NCBI GenBank assembly: GCA_003996215.1
Contig: QJPP01001531.1
Coordinates: 434,001-498,000, forward strand
Length of the DNA: 64,000 nucleotides
Source of the DNA: Jaltomata sinuosa
Lineage: Eukaryota > Streptophyta > Magnoliopsida > Solanales > Solanaceae
Direction of reading: 5' to 3'
The stretch's first letter is position 1. Each line of letters opens with the position of its first letter. Position numbers and translations under genes: made by a program. Below are positions 44,874-57,355 of this stretch, piece by piece. The notes beneath the pieces are model-generated. The model was not told where the DNA came from and searched no databases. It was given only the letters and a program-made list of their open reading frames with translations.

Positions 44874-47007
44874 TGTAACACCCCAAAATTTGATCTAGCT
44901 TTTAAACTTAAGAAATCTAAAAATTCTGAACTTTCCAGAAATGACGGGTCCAAACCACAGACCGTAGTTTGAACCACGAGTCGTGGAGTGGATCCATGGG
45001 TTAAGTATGCCAGGATCAGTCTCTGATCTAAGAACCACGAGTTGGTTCTACGGATAGTAGTTCAGTCTATGGCCTATCCTGTCAACTCGTGGAACTAGAC
45101 CTGAGGACTGACTGATTCTCAGGAACCACGAGTCAAGAGAACGGACCATAGTTTGAATCACGGGTCAGTCTTGTTGACTCGTGGAACCTGATCAGAGGCC
45201 TGCCAAATCCCTTAAGAACGACAAATTGGTTCTACGAATCGTAATCCATTCTACGGGTCCGTCCCATTGACCCGTAGAATGTCTTCAGCAGCCTAATCGT
45301 TTGGCCAGGAACCACGAGTCGTGGTTCAAACTACGACCCGTGGAACCAACCCGTGATTCCTGAAGCCGACACATTTTATCAGCTTTTCTTAATTAAATCC
45401 AAGGGGTATTTTTGTAATTACCCACCCTTTTAACTCATAAGTGAGGTCGTTTTGGCCACTTTTAGTAGGTTTTCTACACCTATTAACCTAAGTCCCTTCT
45501 CCTTAACTCATTCATCTTCCAAAAAGGGAAAAGAACCTCTTCAAGTCCCAAGTCCCAAGTCTCAAGCTCCAAGTTCAAGTCTCCTTTCTTTTCAATTTCA
45601 AGTGGGTTAGCTTCAATCAAGGTATGTGGGTAATCAACAATAGGTTCTTCCACCCTTGTGCCCAAAACCCCTAATTTTTATTTTGATTTCATGAACTTTC
45701 AAATTAGGGTTCTTACTCAATTCTTATGGGTTTTGCTATAAATTGTCTTCTCATGATTCTATTGTGAAATCTATATTAAATTTGCATGATTTTGCATGGG
45801 TTTTTACATGTGAACTCCTATATTATGAATTGGATCCTACTTATGGTAAATCCTACTTATGGTAAATCCTACATGCATGATTTGATTTAAGAAAATTTGG
45901 TATTTGATAGCATGTTTTTTTCATGGATTTTCAAGCAAGTGCATGCCTAGTTCCTATGTTCTATGAAAATATATGTTATAATGGAATTGAACTAGAGTCA
46001 TGCATGTTTTCAAGTTATGAACTGTTATGCAATGCAAGACACCCTATGTGCCATCAATGCTCATGAATTATTTTATAAACCAAGATTTTGGAGTAGTATG
46101 AAGATCCGGGTTATGAACATGTTTATGAACAAGCTTGACATCTAGATATGTCACATGTATGTGAGCCTTATGTTATATGTTTTGGGAGTAGTATTTAGCA
46201 CCGAGCAATGAGGGTTCTAGAAAACCCAAGTCCAAAACTACGTTGCCACTGTAGGTTGCCCTCCATGGCTTATGAAAGAATCCTTATGACATGGTTCTAA
46301 CTTTGACCGGTTAGGACAGCCTTTTTCAGAGTGGGTGCATGACACTGTACTCCATGTAGCTCAGCATGGTTTATGTCGGTTAAGAGAAACTCTCACATGT
46401 TTATTTTTAAGCTAATAAATTACATGATACTCTACTATGAATCTTGACTTTATTTCACGTTTTTATGCCTTATATCTTGATATTTATTTGTACTATTTCT
46501 TTATATGTACAAACTCATTTCAAGCATGTTTTAAGTATGTTTTATCATGATTATACATATCTCACATACTCGGTACATCCTATAGTACTAACGCATATTT
46601 TTCGTTGCATCCTCTTGATGATGCAGATTCAGGTTCCCTCCCTCAGGCATGTGGCTAGAGACCGCAGGCCATTTCCAGTCAGTGTTGGTAAGTTCTCATT
46701 GTTCGAGGGCTAGTTGTGATTCTAGCTAGTCTTTGGTTATTTACTTTCGTACCTTGAGTTACCTAGGGTCTTGTCCTAGTAAGTCCTTATGTCATGTGTA
46801 GAGGATTTTCAGACATAGACAGTATTCGTGACTTCTTCGAATTATGTTCATCTTGATTTTACCTTATGGATTGAGTTATCTAGTTTTATTATGCTTCTGC
46901 TATGCTTACTTGATATTCCTGAGTTATGCTATGATCAAGGGTTAACTTGTGACACTCGTGGTCCCGGATCCCGTGCTACTTCAAGGGGTTCACCTCGGGG
47001 CGTGACA
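44874..47007 (+). repeat. Element E 3' LTR
   Basis: Starts TGTAACACCCCAAAATTTGA and ends CGGGGCGTGACA. Word-repeat cassette at 44948-45365. A 16-17-bp unit (ATCCTACTTATGGTAA) is tandemly repeated at about 45836-45875. Confidence 0.9.
44948..45365. repeat. LTR word-repeat cassette of element E
   Basis: Repeats of CCACGAGTCGTGG, CTACGGGTC, CGTGGAACC and similar. The nearly perfect palindrome GAACCACGAGTCGTGGTTC stands at 45309-45327, another CCACGAGTCGTGG at 44974-44986. The words are related to those of C but in different numbers and order. Confidence 0.72.
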
Positions 47008-48521
47008 ATACTAGACTTGGTTGGGCCTAGCATCAGACTTCTTTTACTATGGTTTTAGACCTGGCTACGCTCTGGGCACCCTTGTAGGGGTCTTTGAGAC
47101 TTGATTTACTTTTTTAGTCTCGAATAGACTCCGAGCATGCATTTTCGAGTTTTGGTTATTGGCTTGGATTCGGATACACTCCGGACAATTATATTGAGAT
47201 TACGAGATTTAGTATGTGGTCGAGTACCTCCATGGACCTTGCTGATCCGGACTAGGGGCTATGTGTTAAGTGTGCCGAAGGAGGGGAATATAGTGTAGTT
47301 GAGGTATACGGGTTGTGTCCTTCAATGGATCCTACCTGCTGGGCCCATAGGCATTGAATGAGGTACATACAGGGTTACTGTTCACCCTGGTTTTTACTAT
47401 TGCATCATATCATTCATTTGGGTGAGATTCCACCCTTGTTTGCTATTTGCTGAGTGTACGCTCCGATATTATGGGATGCCAGAGGATTTGTCTTCACTTG
47501 TATATATTCCTCAGGGGTATGGGCGCCCACTAGGACTATAGGTAGACTTATTGTTATCCTATCGCATCTCTATTTTTTATTATGGTTATATTTGGGTTCT
47601 TATTCGAGGTTCCACATTTGAGAGTTGTGTATTATATACTTCTGGTTCACTTCATGGCTATACTTGGATTATTGGCTGATTATTCCTACCTTGATATTGT
47701 ATTATTGGCATGATTTAGTTATTTAATGTTGGGTTTCAAGCATGAGTTTGTTTACTTGATTTCCTTCCTTCCCTTTTACTTGAGGTTACTGGTATACCGC
47801 CTATTTCTTAAAACTCTCTCTTTATATATATTGTTATTGCAAGGTCCCTAGGTGTGTTCTTCTTTCCTTCACCTGTGTTCTGTGATGTATATTTCTAGTA
47901 GCTAGCCGAGCATGTTGCTTTCTCCTTGTATTCTTTCTGTGCTAGTTTTCGTGTACTTATTCATTGCTTCTATGACCCCTTCCTTGCTATCTGCTATATT
48001 ATTTCTTTTATATCTTAAATGCGTTCAGTCGGCCTATGATGCCTACTTGGTACCCTTTGCTTAGCAATTGGTGCTCATACTATACTCTGCATCTACCTGG
48101 TAAAGATCCTAGTATGGACCATTATCGTTGATTCATAAAGACTCGCGCGGGCTGACTTTTGGATACCCAGGACAGAGAGTGAGCTCTTAGCGACCGGAGT
48201 TTAGCTATTATCTTATCTTCTGTATTATGTAATCTTTTGTTATTCAGAGACATATGTATATATTTTGTTGGATCTTATATACTATGTATATTTAGTACCA
48301 GCTTCTATGCTTTGATACAAGGTCGTGGGTTTGGTTTAGCTTCCGCTTATATATATTCCAGATACTTATTTCTTCATTTATTTCCTTTGCTTCCGCTATT
48401 TATATTGTTCTTCCGCTTACTTGTTAGATAGTATCCCATTACTAACCGTTCTAAGCTACGCAGATTAGTTCACCTACAAGGGGTTGTAGGTATAATCATG
48501 ACTTAGAAATAGAGTTATGAT
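47008..48521 (+). repeat. Element H 5' LTR, 3' part
   Basis: Aligns with 55843-57355 of the 3' LTR from the word ATACTAGACT onward. The end is degenerate (GAGTTATGAT instead of GGTCGTGACA). Confidence 0.85.
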
Positions 48522-48525
48522 GGCT

Positions 48526-48537
48526 TGGTATCATAGC
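48526..48537 (+). other. Element H primer binding site, one mismatch
   Basis: TGGTATCATAGC, one base different from the tRNA-Met site TGGTATCAGAGC. The leader to 48735 matches that of B. Confidence 0.8.
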
Positions 48538-48735
48538 CCAGGTTCACCGGTGTCATTGGTATAGGATCCAATATCTAGTAGAGTCCTGTGGATTGAGGCG
48601 GAGACGTCCGTACTCAACTTCAAGAGGCTACAGTGGCATATTAGGAAAGATGACTCTTTTCTTGCTTCTATATCATGCGTCTTATCCTTGATAGTTTTCT
48701 ACAATCTCACTTATTCTAGTTCATTCTCCCACAGA

Positions 48736-50260
48736 TGGTTCATACGAGATCATCAATATCAGGCAAGGGTGAGCCTTGGACTCTAGCACACCCGACCCTA
48801 GCTAGGGGTCGGGGAGGTCATAGAGGTAAGGGTCAAGGACGTGCCTGAGAAGCTGCACCTACCAGAGTTACTAGGATCGAGATTGATCCTGAGTATGAGC
48901 CTGAGATTTCCTCAAAGCAGCAGGACGTGTTCTAGAGGATAACCTAGGTACCACCAGTACAAGCATTAGCCCCAGCTCTTTCGTCAGATATTTAGGGTTT
49001 ACTCCTGCAGTTGTTGGGTATGATTGAGGGTCAGCTTTCTGAGGTAGCACAGACATCCACTCAAGGGGCAGCCCTGGGTGTTCAGAGTTCAAGAGTGCAG
49101 CCTACTATTACGGCTTCCCGTGTTGAGGTTATTCAGGTACCATCTATTGCACATGCTCTTGCTCCTTGCCCAGCTATGACAGAAAAGGAGCAGAAGGATT
49201 TGGGTATATTTTTTAGATTGGCTCCACCTAGATTATCTGGTACAACTGGTTAGGATCCATATGATTTTATCTATACCTGTGAGGAGATGCTACACCATTT
49301 GGGCTTGTTGGAGACTCACAGTGTTGGATACACTACATACTAGCTGGAGGACCCAGCTATGTTATGGTGGAGGGCCCAGGTTGCTTGTAAACCATTTTTG
49401 TCCTATTTGTTACCTTGGTCAGAGTTTTATGAGGCCTTTACGGCCAAGTTTTTGCCATAATGTGATAGGGAGCATCATAGGACGCAGTTCACTAGACTTA
49501 TGCAGGGTTCTATGACCATATTTGAGTACCAGACTCGCTTCCACCAGCTTGCTCCATTTGGGGGCATGATTATCCCTACCGAGCGTGAAACATTCCGTAG
49601 ATTTGTTTGGGGGTTGAGATTAGAGTTCAGACACACAGCTGAGGTGTTAGTTGCTAGCGGTCGATCTTTCTAGGCTATAATAGATCATGTTCGAACTATA
49701 GAGGATTTGCACTGCCATGATCTGGGGGCCAGAGATAAGAGGCCATGTCACCAGGGTAGCTACAGTGGTTCCTATTATAGTGTTAGAGGTTCAGGCCAGT
49801 GGGGTTGAGGGTATCAACAACAGCAGCATCAGGGTCAGTCTAGTTAATTGGTTCAGGCATTGCTTCAGGCTTTTGGTGGTTCTTAATTTGAGTAGGGTCA
49901 GAGTAGTCAGCAGGGCTATGGTGGTCAAACTCCGAGGGGTACAGTTTTTGGGGCCTCAGGCCACGGTGGCCACACAGGTGCAGCTAATTCATCCAGGCAG
50001 GATAGGTTGTCAGGGCCTTATTATGAGTGTGAAGTCATCGGTCACTTTGCTAGAGATTTCCCCTAGTGGGGTACAGTTCAGCCAGTTGCTTAGTCGGCTT
50101 AGTCTATCCGTGCAGTTCAGCCACCAGCTAGAGGAGGTGGTGGTTAGGCTAGAGGTGCTGCCCAATATGGAAGGATATGTGGTAGGGATGGCGGTCGGTC
50201 AGGTGGTTTTCATCATCAGTTTTATGCGGTCCCAAAGAGACCAGATGCAGAGGCCTCGGA
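48736..50260 (+). pseudogene. Element H gag pseudogene
   Basis: ATG at 48736 (MVHTRSS) as in B. Capsid words (FRLAPPRLSGTTG near 49210-49253; GVQPTITASRVEV earlier) are spread over shifting frames with numerous TAG stops (for example at about 48846, 49252 and 49671). No long Pro/Ala tract, unlike B. No good zinc knuckle remains near 50020-50065. Confidence 0.82.
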
Positions 50261-50264
50261 TGCT

Positions 50265-53200
50265 GTGATCATAGGTATGATTTCTGTATATCTCCAGTCA
50301 GCTTTGGCTTTATTTGATCCTGGATCTACGTTCTCATATGTTTCTTCCTACTTTATTCCTTGTTTGGTGTTGGCTAGTGAGCCATTATCTATGCATGTAT
50401 CTATTTCAACCCCAATAGGAGATTCTTTAGTAGTGGATTGGATTATGAGATCCTGTATGATTTCTGTTGGTGATTTGGAGACTTGGGGTGATTTGATGAT
50501 TCTTGATATGTTAGACTTTGATGTGATTCTAGGCGTGGACTGGTTATCCCCTTACCATGCAATTTTGGATTGCTTCGCCAAGACTATTACTATAGCCATA
50601 CCTGGTATATCCTTAGTTGTGTGGCAGGGTTCTATTAGCTGCGCGTTATCTAGGATCATTTCGTATCTTTGATCTAGGAAGTTGATTTCTCGAGGGTATT
50701 TGGCTTATCTAGCATATGTCCGGGATGCTAGCGTGGACACTTCTTCCCCTGAGTCAGTTCCCATGGTTAGAGATTTCCTAGATATGTTTCCTACCAACCT
50801 TCCAATCCTTCCACCTGAGAGAGATATTAACTTTGCTTTGAGTTAGAGCCGGGTACCAGGCCCATTTCTATTTCTCCTTACCATATGGCTCCAACTGAGT
50901 TAAAGAAGATTAAGGAGCAGCTCCAGGACTTATTTCTTAAGGGTTTCATTAGTCCAAGTATGTCACCTTGGAGTGCTCTAGTTTTATTTATGAATAAGAA
51001 AGATGGGTCGATGCGGATGTGTATTGATTATAGGCAGCTGAATAAGGTGACTGTGAAGAATAGGTATCTGAGTTCATGCATAGATGACTTATTTTATCAG
51101 CTTCAGGATTCAATCGTGTTTTCGAACATAGATTTGAGGTCCAGCTACCACCAGTTGAGGATTAGAGAGGACGACATCCCTAAGACAGCATTCAGGACAC
51201 GTTATGGCCACTATGAGTTTCTGGTGATGTCTTTTGGGTTGACTAATGCCCTAGCAGCTTTCATAGACTTGATGCACCGGGTGCTTAGCCCGTATTTAGA
51301 CTCATTCGTGATAGTATTCATTGATGACATCCTGATATACTCGATGAGTAGAGATGAGCATGAGCAGCACTTTCGGATTATACTCCAAACTTTGAGAGAT
51401 CATTGGCTTTATGCCAAGTTCTCAAAGTGCGAGTTTTGGCTTAAGTCAGTAGCATTCCTAGGGCACACGGTATCTAAGGATGGGATTAGAGTGGACCCGA
51501 GAAAGGTATCAGCAGTTCGTGATTGGCTGAGACCTACTACTCCTACCAAGGTTCGCATCTTTATTGGATTAGCCGGGTATTACAAGAGGTTCATTGAGGG
51601 GTTTTCTTCCATAGCAGCACCTTTGACTAGGCTGATTAGGAAGGATGTCCCATTTAAGTGGTTGGATCAGTGTGAAGATAGTTTTCAGAGGCTTAAGGCC
51701 TTATTGACTTCAAATCCAGTGTTGCCTTTGCCAGTTGAGGGTCAGGCTTTCCCAGTATATTTTGATGCTTCAGGGGTGGGTCTTGGTTATGTAATAATGC
51801 ACTGGGGTTATGTGATAGCATATGTATTAAGATAGCTAAAGGTTCATGAGTGCAACTACCTCACTCATGACTTAGAGTTGGCGGTGGAACTCTTTGCGCT
51901 TAAGATTTAGAGGCACTACTTATATGGGGTTGACTATGAAATCTTCACTTATCACCATAGTATTAAATACATCACGAGTCAATGAGAGCTGAACTCTAGG
52001 CAGAGGAGATGGATCGAGTTACTAAAGGACTACAACTTCACTATTCTGTATCATCTAAGCAAGGCAGACGTGGTAGCAGATGCCTTAAGTTGGAGGACAA
52101 TGAGTATGGAAAGCCTAACTTCACTTTCAATTTTAGAGCATCCATTGGCCTTGATAGCTAGTCCTTGGCTAACCATTTAGTTAGGCTTGACTTGTTGGAT
52201 CTGAGCAGAGTTCTCGTTAGTATTGAGGTTCATTCTATCTTGGTCGGTCAGATTCATAGCCATCAGTTTGAGGATCAGAAGTCGTGTGACCTTCGTGATT
52301 AGGTTGTTTGGGGTGAGGCTAGATAAGATACTCTAGATTCAGATGGTGTTTTGAGGTTTGATAGTCGTCTTTGTGTTCCAAGAGTTAGGGATTTGATTTA
52401 GTTGATTCTCCGGGAGGCACATTGTTCTAGATATTCCATCGATCCTAGCGCATCCAAGATGTACAGAGATTTGAGACAGCCTTACTGATGGAGTAGTATG
52501 AAGCGGAACGTAGTGGAGTTTGTATATTGGTGCTTGAACTATCAGCAGGTGAAGTTTGAGCACGTGAGACCTGGTGGATTGATGCAGCGACTTCCCATTC
52601 CTAAATTGAAGTGGGAAGGGATTACTATGGACTTCATAGTTTGGTTGTCGTGCACTTCTCAAGGGTTTGACTCTATTTTTGTTATAGTTGATTGGCTGAA
52701 TAAGTCACTGTACTTCTTGCCGGTCCATTCTACTTAGAATGTAGAGAGGTTAGCTCAGATTTACCTTTATGAGATAGTTCATTTACATGGGGTCCCAGCT
52801 TCTATCATTTTAGACCAGGACACTCAGTAAACATCTTAGTTTTGGAGGGCTATTCAGAGAGACTTAGGTATAGAGGTTCATCTTAGTACCGCATTCCATC
52901 CTCAGACAGATGGCCAGTTTGAGAGGACTATTCAGGTCCTGGAGGACATGTTACGAGCCTGTGTTCTCGACTTTGGAGGTTCTTGGGATTGGCTTATACC
53001 TTTGGCCGAGTTTGATTATAATAATAGTTTTCATTTGAGCATTGATATGGCACCATTTTAGGCATTGTATGGTAGGCATTGCAGATCGCTAGTGGGTTGG
53101 TTTTGATGGTTTGGAGTCTAAGCCACAGAGTACAGACTTGCTTCGCGATTCCTTAGACAGAGTCCGGGTGATTCAGGACACACTTCAAGCAGCTCAAAGT

Positions 53201-53716
53201 AGGCAGAAGAGCTACGCTGATCATAGACTTTGTGCCTTAGAGTTCAGTGTTGGTGACTTGGTGTTTCTCCGTGTATCATCCATGAAGGGCGCGATGAGAT
53301 TTGGCAGGCGGGGCAAGCTTATCCCCAGGTACATTAGGTCATTTAAGATTCTTCAAAGGGTTGGTAGTGTTGCCTATATGCTATCTTTGCCTCCGATATT
53401 TTCAGCTATCCAACCAGTATTTTATGTATCGATATTGCGACGGTATGTTCCAGATGAGTCTCATGTGTTATAATGGGATACGGTTTGATTGGATGAGTAT
53501 TTGGCCTTTGTTGAGGAGCCAGTAGCTATTCGACGAGAGATGTCAGGAGTTTGAGATATAGAGAGATTTCGATTGTTAAGGTTCAGTGGAGGCACCATCA
53601 AGTTAAGGAGGCTACCTGGGAAATCGAGAGAGAGATGCGGGCTCAGTATCCGCAGTTGATTGATCCTTCAGGTACTTCTTTGTTCTTGACTTTCAAGGAC
53701 AAAAGTCCTTTTTAGT
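50265..53716 (+). pseudogene. Element H pol pseudogene
   Basis: Protease open 50265-50672 with FDPGSTFSYVSS. RT open 50885-51835 with CIDYRQLNKVTVKNRY and intact FIDD (Asp codons 51323-51328). The equivalent of the B stop at 16576 is still CAG here. RNase H follows, with FTYH replacing FTDH (an acidic residue lost) and TAG stops from about 51833. Integrase is recognisable (HHCC near 52440-52560, MDF near 52630, HPQTDGQFERT near 52900) with TAG at 52837, the same codon as the TAG at 17746 of B. The C-terminal block 53111-53473 and a decayed chromodomain end near 53716. Confidence 0.87.
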
Positions 53717-54399
53717 AGTGGATGATGTAATGACCCTTCCGGTCATTCTCGCGTGTACGCTTTCTTTGTACTAGTAGAGCTTACTTGTAGTGGCCCTAAG
53801 TCATTTATGACTTATTGAGACCAGTGGTTCGGTGCCTTGGCCGTTCATTTGGTTTGCATGGACGTTTCCATGTTTTAGAGCTTTAACCTAGGAAATTGTT
53901 GACTTTAGTCAACATTTTTAGCTTACATGCTTTGAATAGAATTCTAATAGTTCCATTAGCTCCAAAATGTGGAGTTTAGTTTAGAAGGGCCTTTAGTCGA
54001 GGCCTGAGAACTTTTGGTGTGGTTTAGTGTTGCTTTTTCTGTTTTCAGGCCAATTGGATTTGAAAGTGTGACTTTGGTCAACTATTGATGATTGGAGCAT
54101 CAGATTCAAAATTTGACAATTCCATCAGCTCTGAAATGTTGAGTTTGGTTAGGTAGGTGGTTAGTTTGGGTCCCGGGTGAGCCGGACTTATTTTGGATGT
54201 TTGGTTGGTTTAAGTTGGTGTTGACTTAGGTCAACATTCCTACGAAATGACCTTGTATGGAAGTCTTGTCAATTCAATTGAGTCTGAAACATCGTTTCCA
54301 CTCTTATAACAAGTTTGGTTTGTGCGTATGGGGTTCTGATTGTGCCTGGAACACCCCATAGAAGATTTGGTTATTGTTGGTTTTCTGTTGCAGATAGGC

Positions 54400-54556
54400 C
54401 TTCAGCGCCAAAATGCCCAGGCAGCACGATCACGCTAGCATGTGCCTTCCTTCAGCGTCAATGGCGCCTTCCCAACGCCGATGGCGCCTTGGCGCCTTCC
54501 TGCCCTTCAATGCAATTGCGCCCCTCCAGCGCCGATGGCGCTAGCCTGCAGCCAGC
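54400..54556. repeat. LTR word-repeat cassette of element H
   Basis: Variants of GCGCCGATGGCGC and GGCGCCTT. The stem AGCGCC-GAT-GGCGCT stands at 54528-54542. It ends two bases before the TATA box, the clearest placement of such a cassette in the window. Confidence 0.75.
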
Positions 54557-54557
54557 C

Positions 54558-54565
54558 TTATAAAA
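54558..54565 (+). promoter_or_regulatory. TATA box of element H 3' LTR
   Basis: CCTTATAAAATGCC, a strong plant TATA box match, followed by pyrimidine-rich CTCTTAGTTCTCTCAACTC. Confidence 0.6.
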
Positions 54566-57355
54566 TGCCTCCTTCCCGATTTTCAGCCACTTTTCTCTTA
54601 GTTCTCTCAACTCTAAACTTATTTCCCTCACCTAAAATTGTTTACTTATTATTTCTTGGCTAGGGAATTCCCCAATTGGCGCCTAGACCTTGCTTCTCTA
54701 GTCACTTGGCAAGTTTCCTTCTTCCCCAAAAGTTCTTCTTCTTCAACTAAAAACTCCATTGATGAACTTCTTAAGCTTGGGTTTTCTTTTTGGTTTTAGT
54801 TGCTCAATTTTGGGTTGCTTGCTCGTGGGTTCGGAGAATTCACTATGTAGGCTTGCTTCATCTCTTTGAGGTAGGTGAATTCTTACATTAATTTTCGATT
54901 TTATTCTCTAAATTCCAACTTTAATCCTCTTTCTTTGCAGGCTGTTTTGAGCCCTTATTCTTGGCTAAATCCGCTCAATTTTGGAGCATGCACTTGTGGG
55001 AGTGTTGTGATCATTGTATGTCTTTCTGTTTCTGATTTTAGGTTATGGGCCTCACGGGCCTGCTTGTGACCTGAATTTTGACCCGGCTACACTTGTAGCA
55101 ATATGGGCATCCTTAGCTCCATATTAATGAATAGATTATGTTTTATGTAGTTGACTGTTGTTTGGAGATTCTCGGAGCAGTTCAGGCTTGGCCACTGTCA
55201 TTCTAGCAGCTTGTCATTGGATGACAGGTAGGTTTCGGTCTAACTCTTCTAGACTTTGTGTATATAGGCTATAACTGTACTAATTAGCATCCTTTGGTTG
55301 GGTTTATGAGCTTGGTACCCCAAACCTTGTCCGCTTCTTCATATCCGTCTTATTTTTGCTCCTATGGTTGTAGTATTCGCTATTGTTGGTAGTATAACCC
55401 TTTTGGTCTTGTGTGGCCTTGTATTTGACTCTAGACAATAGATGGTGGGTTGTTTGGGAATGTCTCGAACATCGATATTGTTATTATAGAGCTGGTTATA
55501 TTTGTTGTAGATCGATTGGAGCCTGTGCAGGGCCGATAGGTTGATTGTGAGCCGCTGGGCTGTTGTTTGTGACTAGGCATGCCATTATCATGCATATAAA
55601 GAGGTTTTCTACATGTTTTACTACTATTTTGGCTTTGGGCCTACTATAAATAGTTTTCTAAACCTTTCATGGCCCCAAGAGCCTGTTTTTGGTAGGAATG
55701 GTTATAAAAGGTTTTGCATCAATATTTGTGGATCTTCTTGGGGTAAAAGAATTAAAAGGATAATTTTATCACCAGTTTTCATACTACTACTAGACTCGGT
55801 AAAGCCGGAGTGCTAGACATGTTTTCCTGCTGATTTGAAATGATACTAGACTCGATTGGGCCGAGCATCAGACTTGTTTTACTATGGTTTTAGACCCGGC
55901 TATGCTCCGGTCACCCTTGTTGGGGTCTTTGAGACTTGATTTACTATTTTAGTCCCAGATAGACTCTAGGCATGCATTTTTGAGTTTTGGTTACTGGCTT
56001 CAATCCAGATACACTCCAGACAATTATATTTAGATTACGAGATTTAGTATGTGGTCGAGGTCCTCCATAGACCTTGCCGATCTAGACCAGGGGCTACATG
56101 TTAAATGTGTCGGAAGAGGGGCATATGGTGTAGTTGAGGTATACGGGTCGTGTCCTTCCATGGATCCTACCTGCTGGGCCCATAGGCACTGGAGGAGGTA
56201 CATATAGGGTTATTGTTCCACCTGGTTTTCACTATTGCATCATATCATTTATTTGCATAAGATTCCATCATTATTCGTTGTTTGCTGAGTGTACGCTCCG
56301 GTAGTATGGTATGTCGGAGGGTTTGTCTAACTTGTATGTGTTCCTCAGGGGTATGGTCACCCGCTGGGACTATAGGTAGACTTATTGTTATCCTATCGCG
56401 TCTTTATTTCTGATTATGGTTATATTTGGGTTCTTATTTGAGGTTCCACATTTGGGAGTTGTGTAGTATATACTTATGGTTCACTTCATGGTTATACTTG
56501 GATTATTGGCTGATTATTTCTACCTTGATATTGCATTATTGGCATGATTTAGTTGTTTTATGTTGGGTTTCAAGCATGAGTTTGTTTTATTGCTTTCCTT
56601 CCTTCCCTTTTACTTGAGGTTACCGGTATACCGCCTATTTCTTAAAACTCTTTCTTTATATATATTGCTATTGCAAGGACCCCAGGTGCGTTCTTCTTCC
56701 CTTCACTTGTGTTATGTGATGTATATTTCTAGTAGCTAGTCGAGCATGTTGTCTTCTCCTTGTATTTTTTTTGTGCTAGTTTTCGTGCACTTATTTGTTG
56801 CTTTTGTGACTCCTTCCTTGCTATCTGTTATATTATTGCTTTTATATCTTATATGCACTCATTCGTCCTATGATGCCTACTAGGTACCCATTGCTTAGCT
56901 TGGTGCTCATGCTACACTCTACATTTTCTTGGTGCAGATCCTAGTGTGGGCCATCGCCGTTCATTCATGGAGACACATGTGGGCTGACTTTTGGACTATC
57001 CAAGATAGAGAGTGAGCTCCTGGCGACCAGAGTTTAGCTACTATCTCATCTTTCGTATTTTTACTCTTTTGTTTATTCAGAGACGTATGTATATATTCTT
57101 ATGGATCGTATGTACTATGTATATTTAGTACCAGCTTTTATACTATGATACTAGGTTATGGATTTGGTTTAGCTTCCGCTTATATATATTCCAGATACTT
57201 ATTTCTTCATTTATTTCCTTTGCTTCTGCTATTTATATCAATCTTCTGCTTTCTTGTTAGATAGTAGTTCATTACTAACCATTCTGGGCTACGGGGATTG
57301 GTTTGCCTACAGGGGATTGTAGGTGCCATCATGACTAAGAAATTGGGTCGTGACA

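Larger units (their letters stand above)
39432..47007 (+). mobile_element. Element E: A/C-type chromovirus with truncated 5' LTR
   Basis: The last 408 bp of the 5' LTR, primer site, gag, pol with all domains and chromodomain, purine tract and a full 2134-bp 3' LTR. It ends GTGACA at 47007, directly followed by LTR sequence of H, so E inserted into the 5' LTR of H. The five bases ATACT (47008-47012) would be the target duplication. A later deletion removed the left end of E with the left part of the H LTR and joined them to F. Reading frames carry several frameshifts and stops. Confidence 0.88.
47008..57355 (+). mobile_element. Element H: old B-type chromovirus
   Basis: 5' LTR fragment, degenerate primer site, gag, pol and a complete 3' LTR of 3630 bp. 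The 5' LTR starts at a point equal to 55843 of the 3' LTR, so about 2.1 kb of it is missing, removed with the left end of E. Both reading frames are heavily decayed. The order and motifs (DPGST protease, FIDD, chromodomain) match B. Confidence 0.88.
53726..57355 (+). repeat. Element H 3' LTR
   Basis: Starts TGTAATGACCCTTCCGG after AGTAGTGGATGA and ends GGGTCGTGACA, 3630 bp. Cassette at 54400-54556, TATA box at 54558-54565. The five bases TTAAA (57356-57360) would be its target duplication. Confidence 0.9.

Noticed and set aside
54315..54563. ORF of 82 codons rich in Pro, Ser and Ala
   Set aside because: It is a translation of the GCGCC-type cassette in the H 3' LTR, directly before the TATA box.
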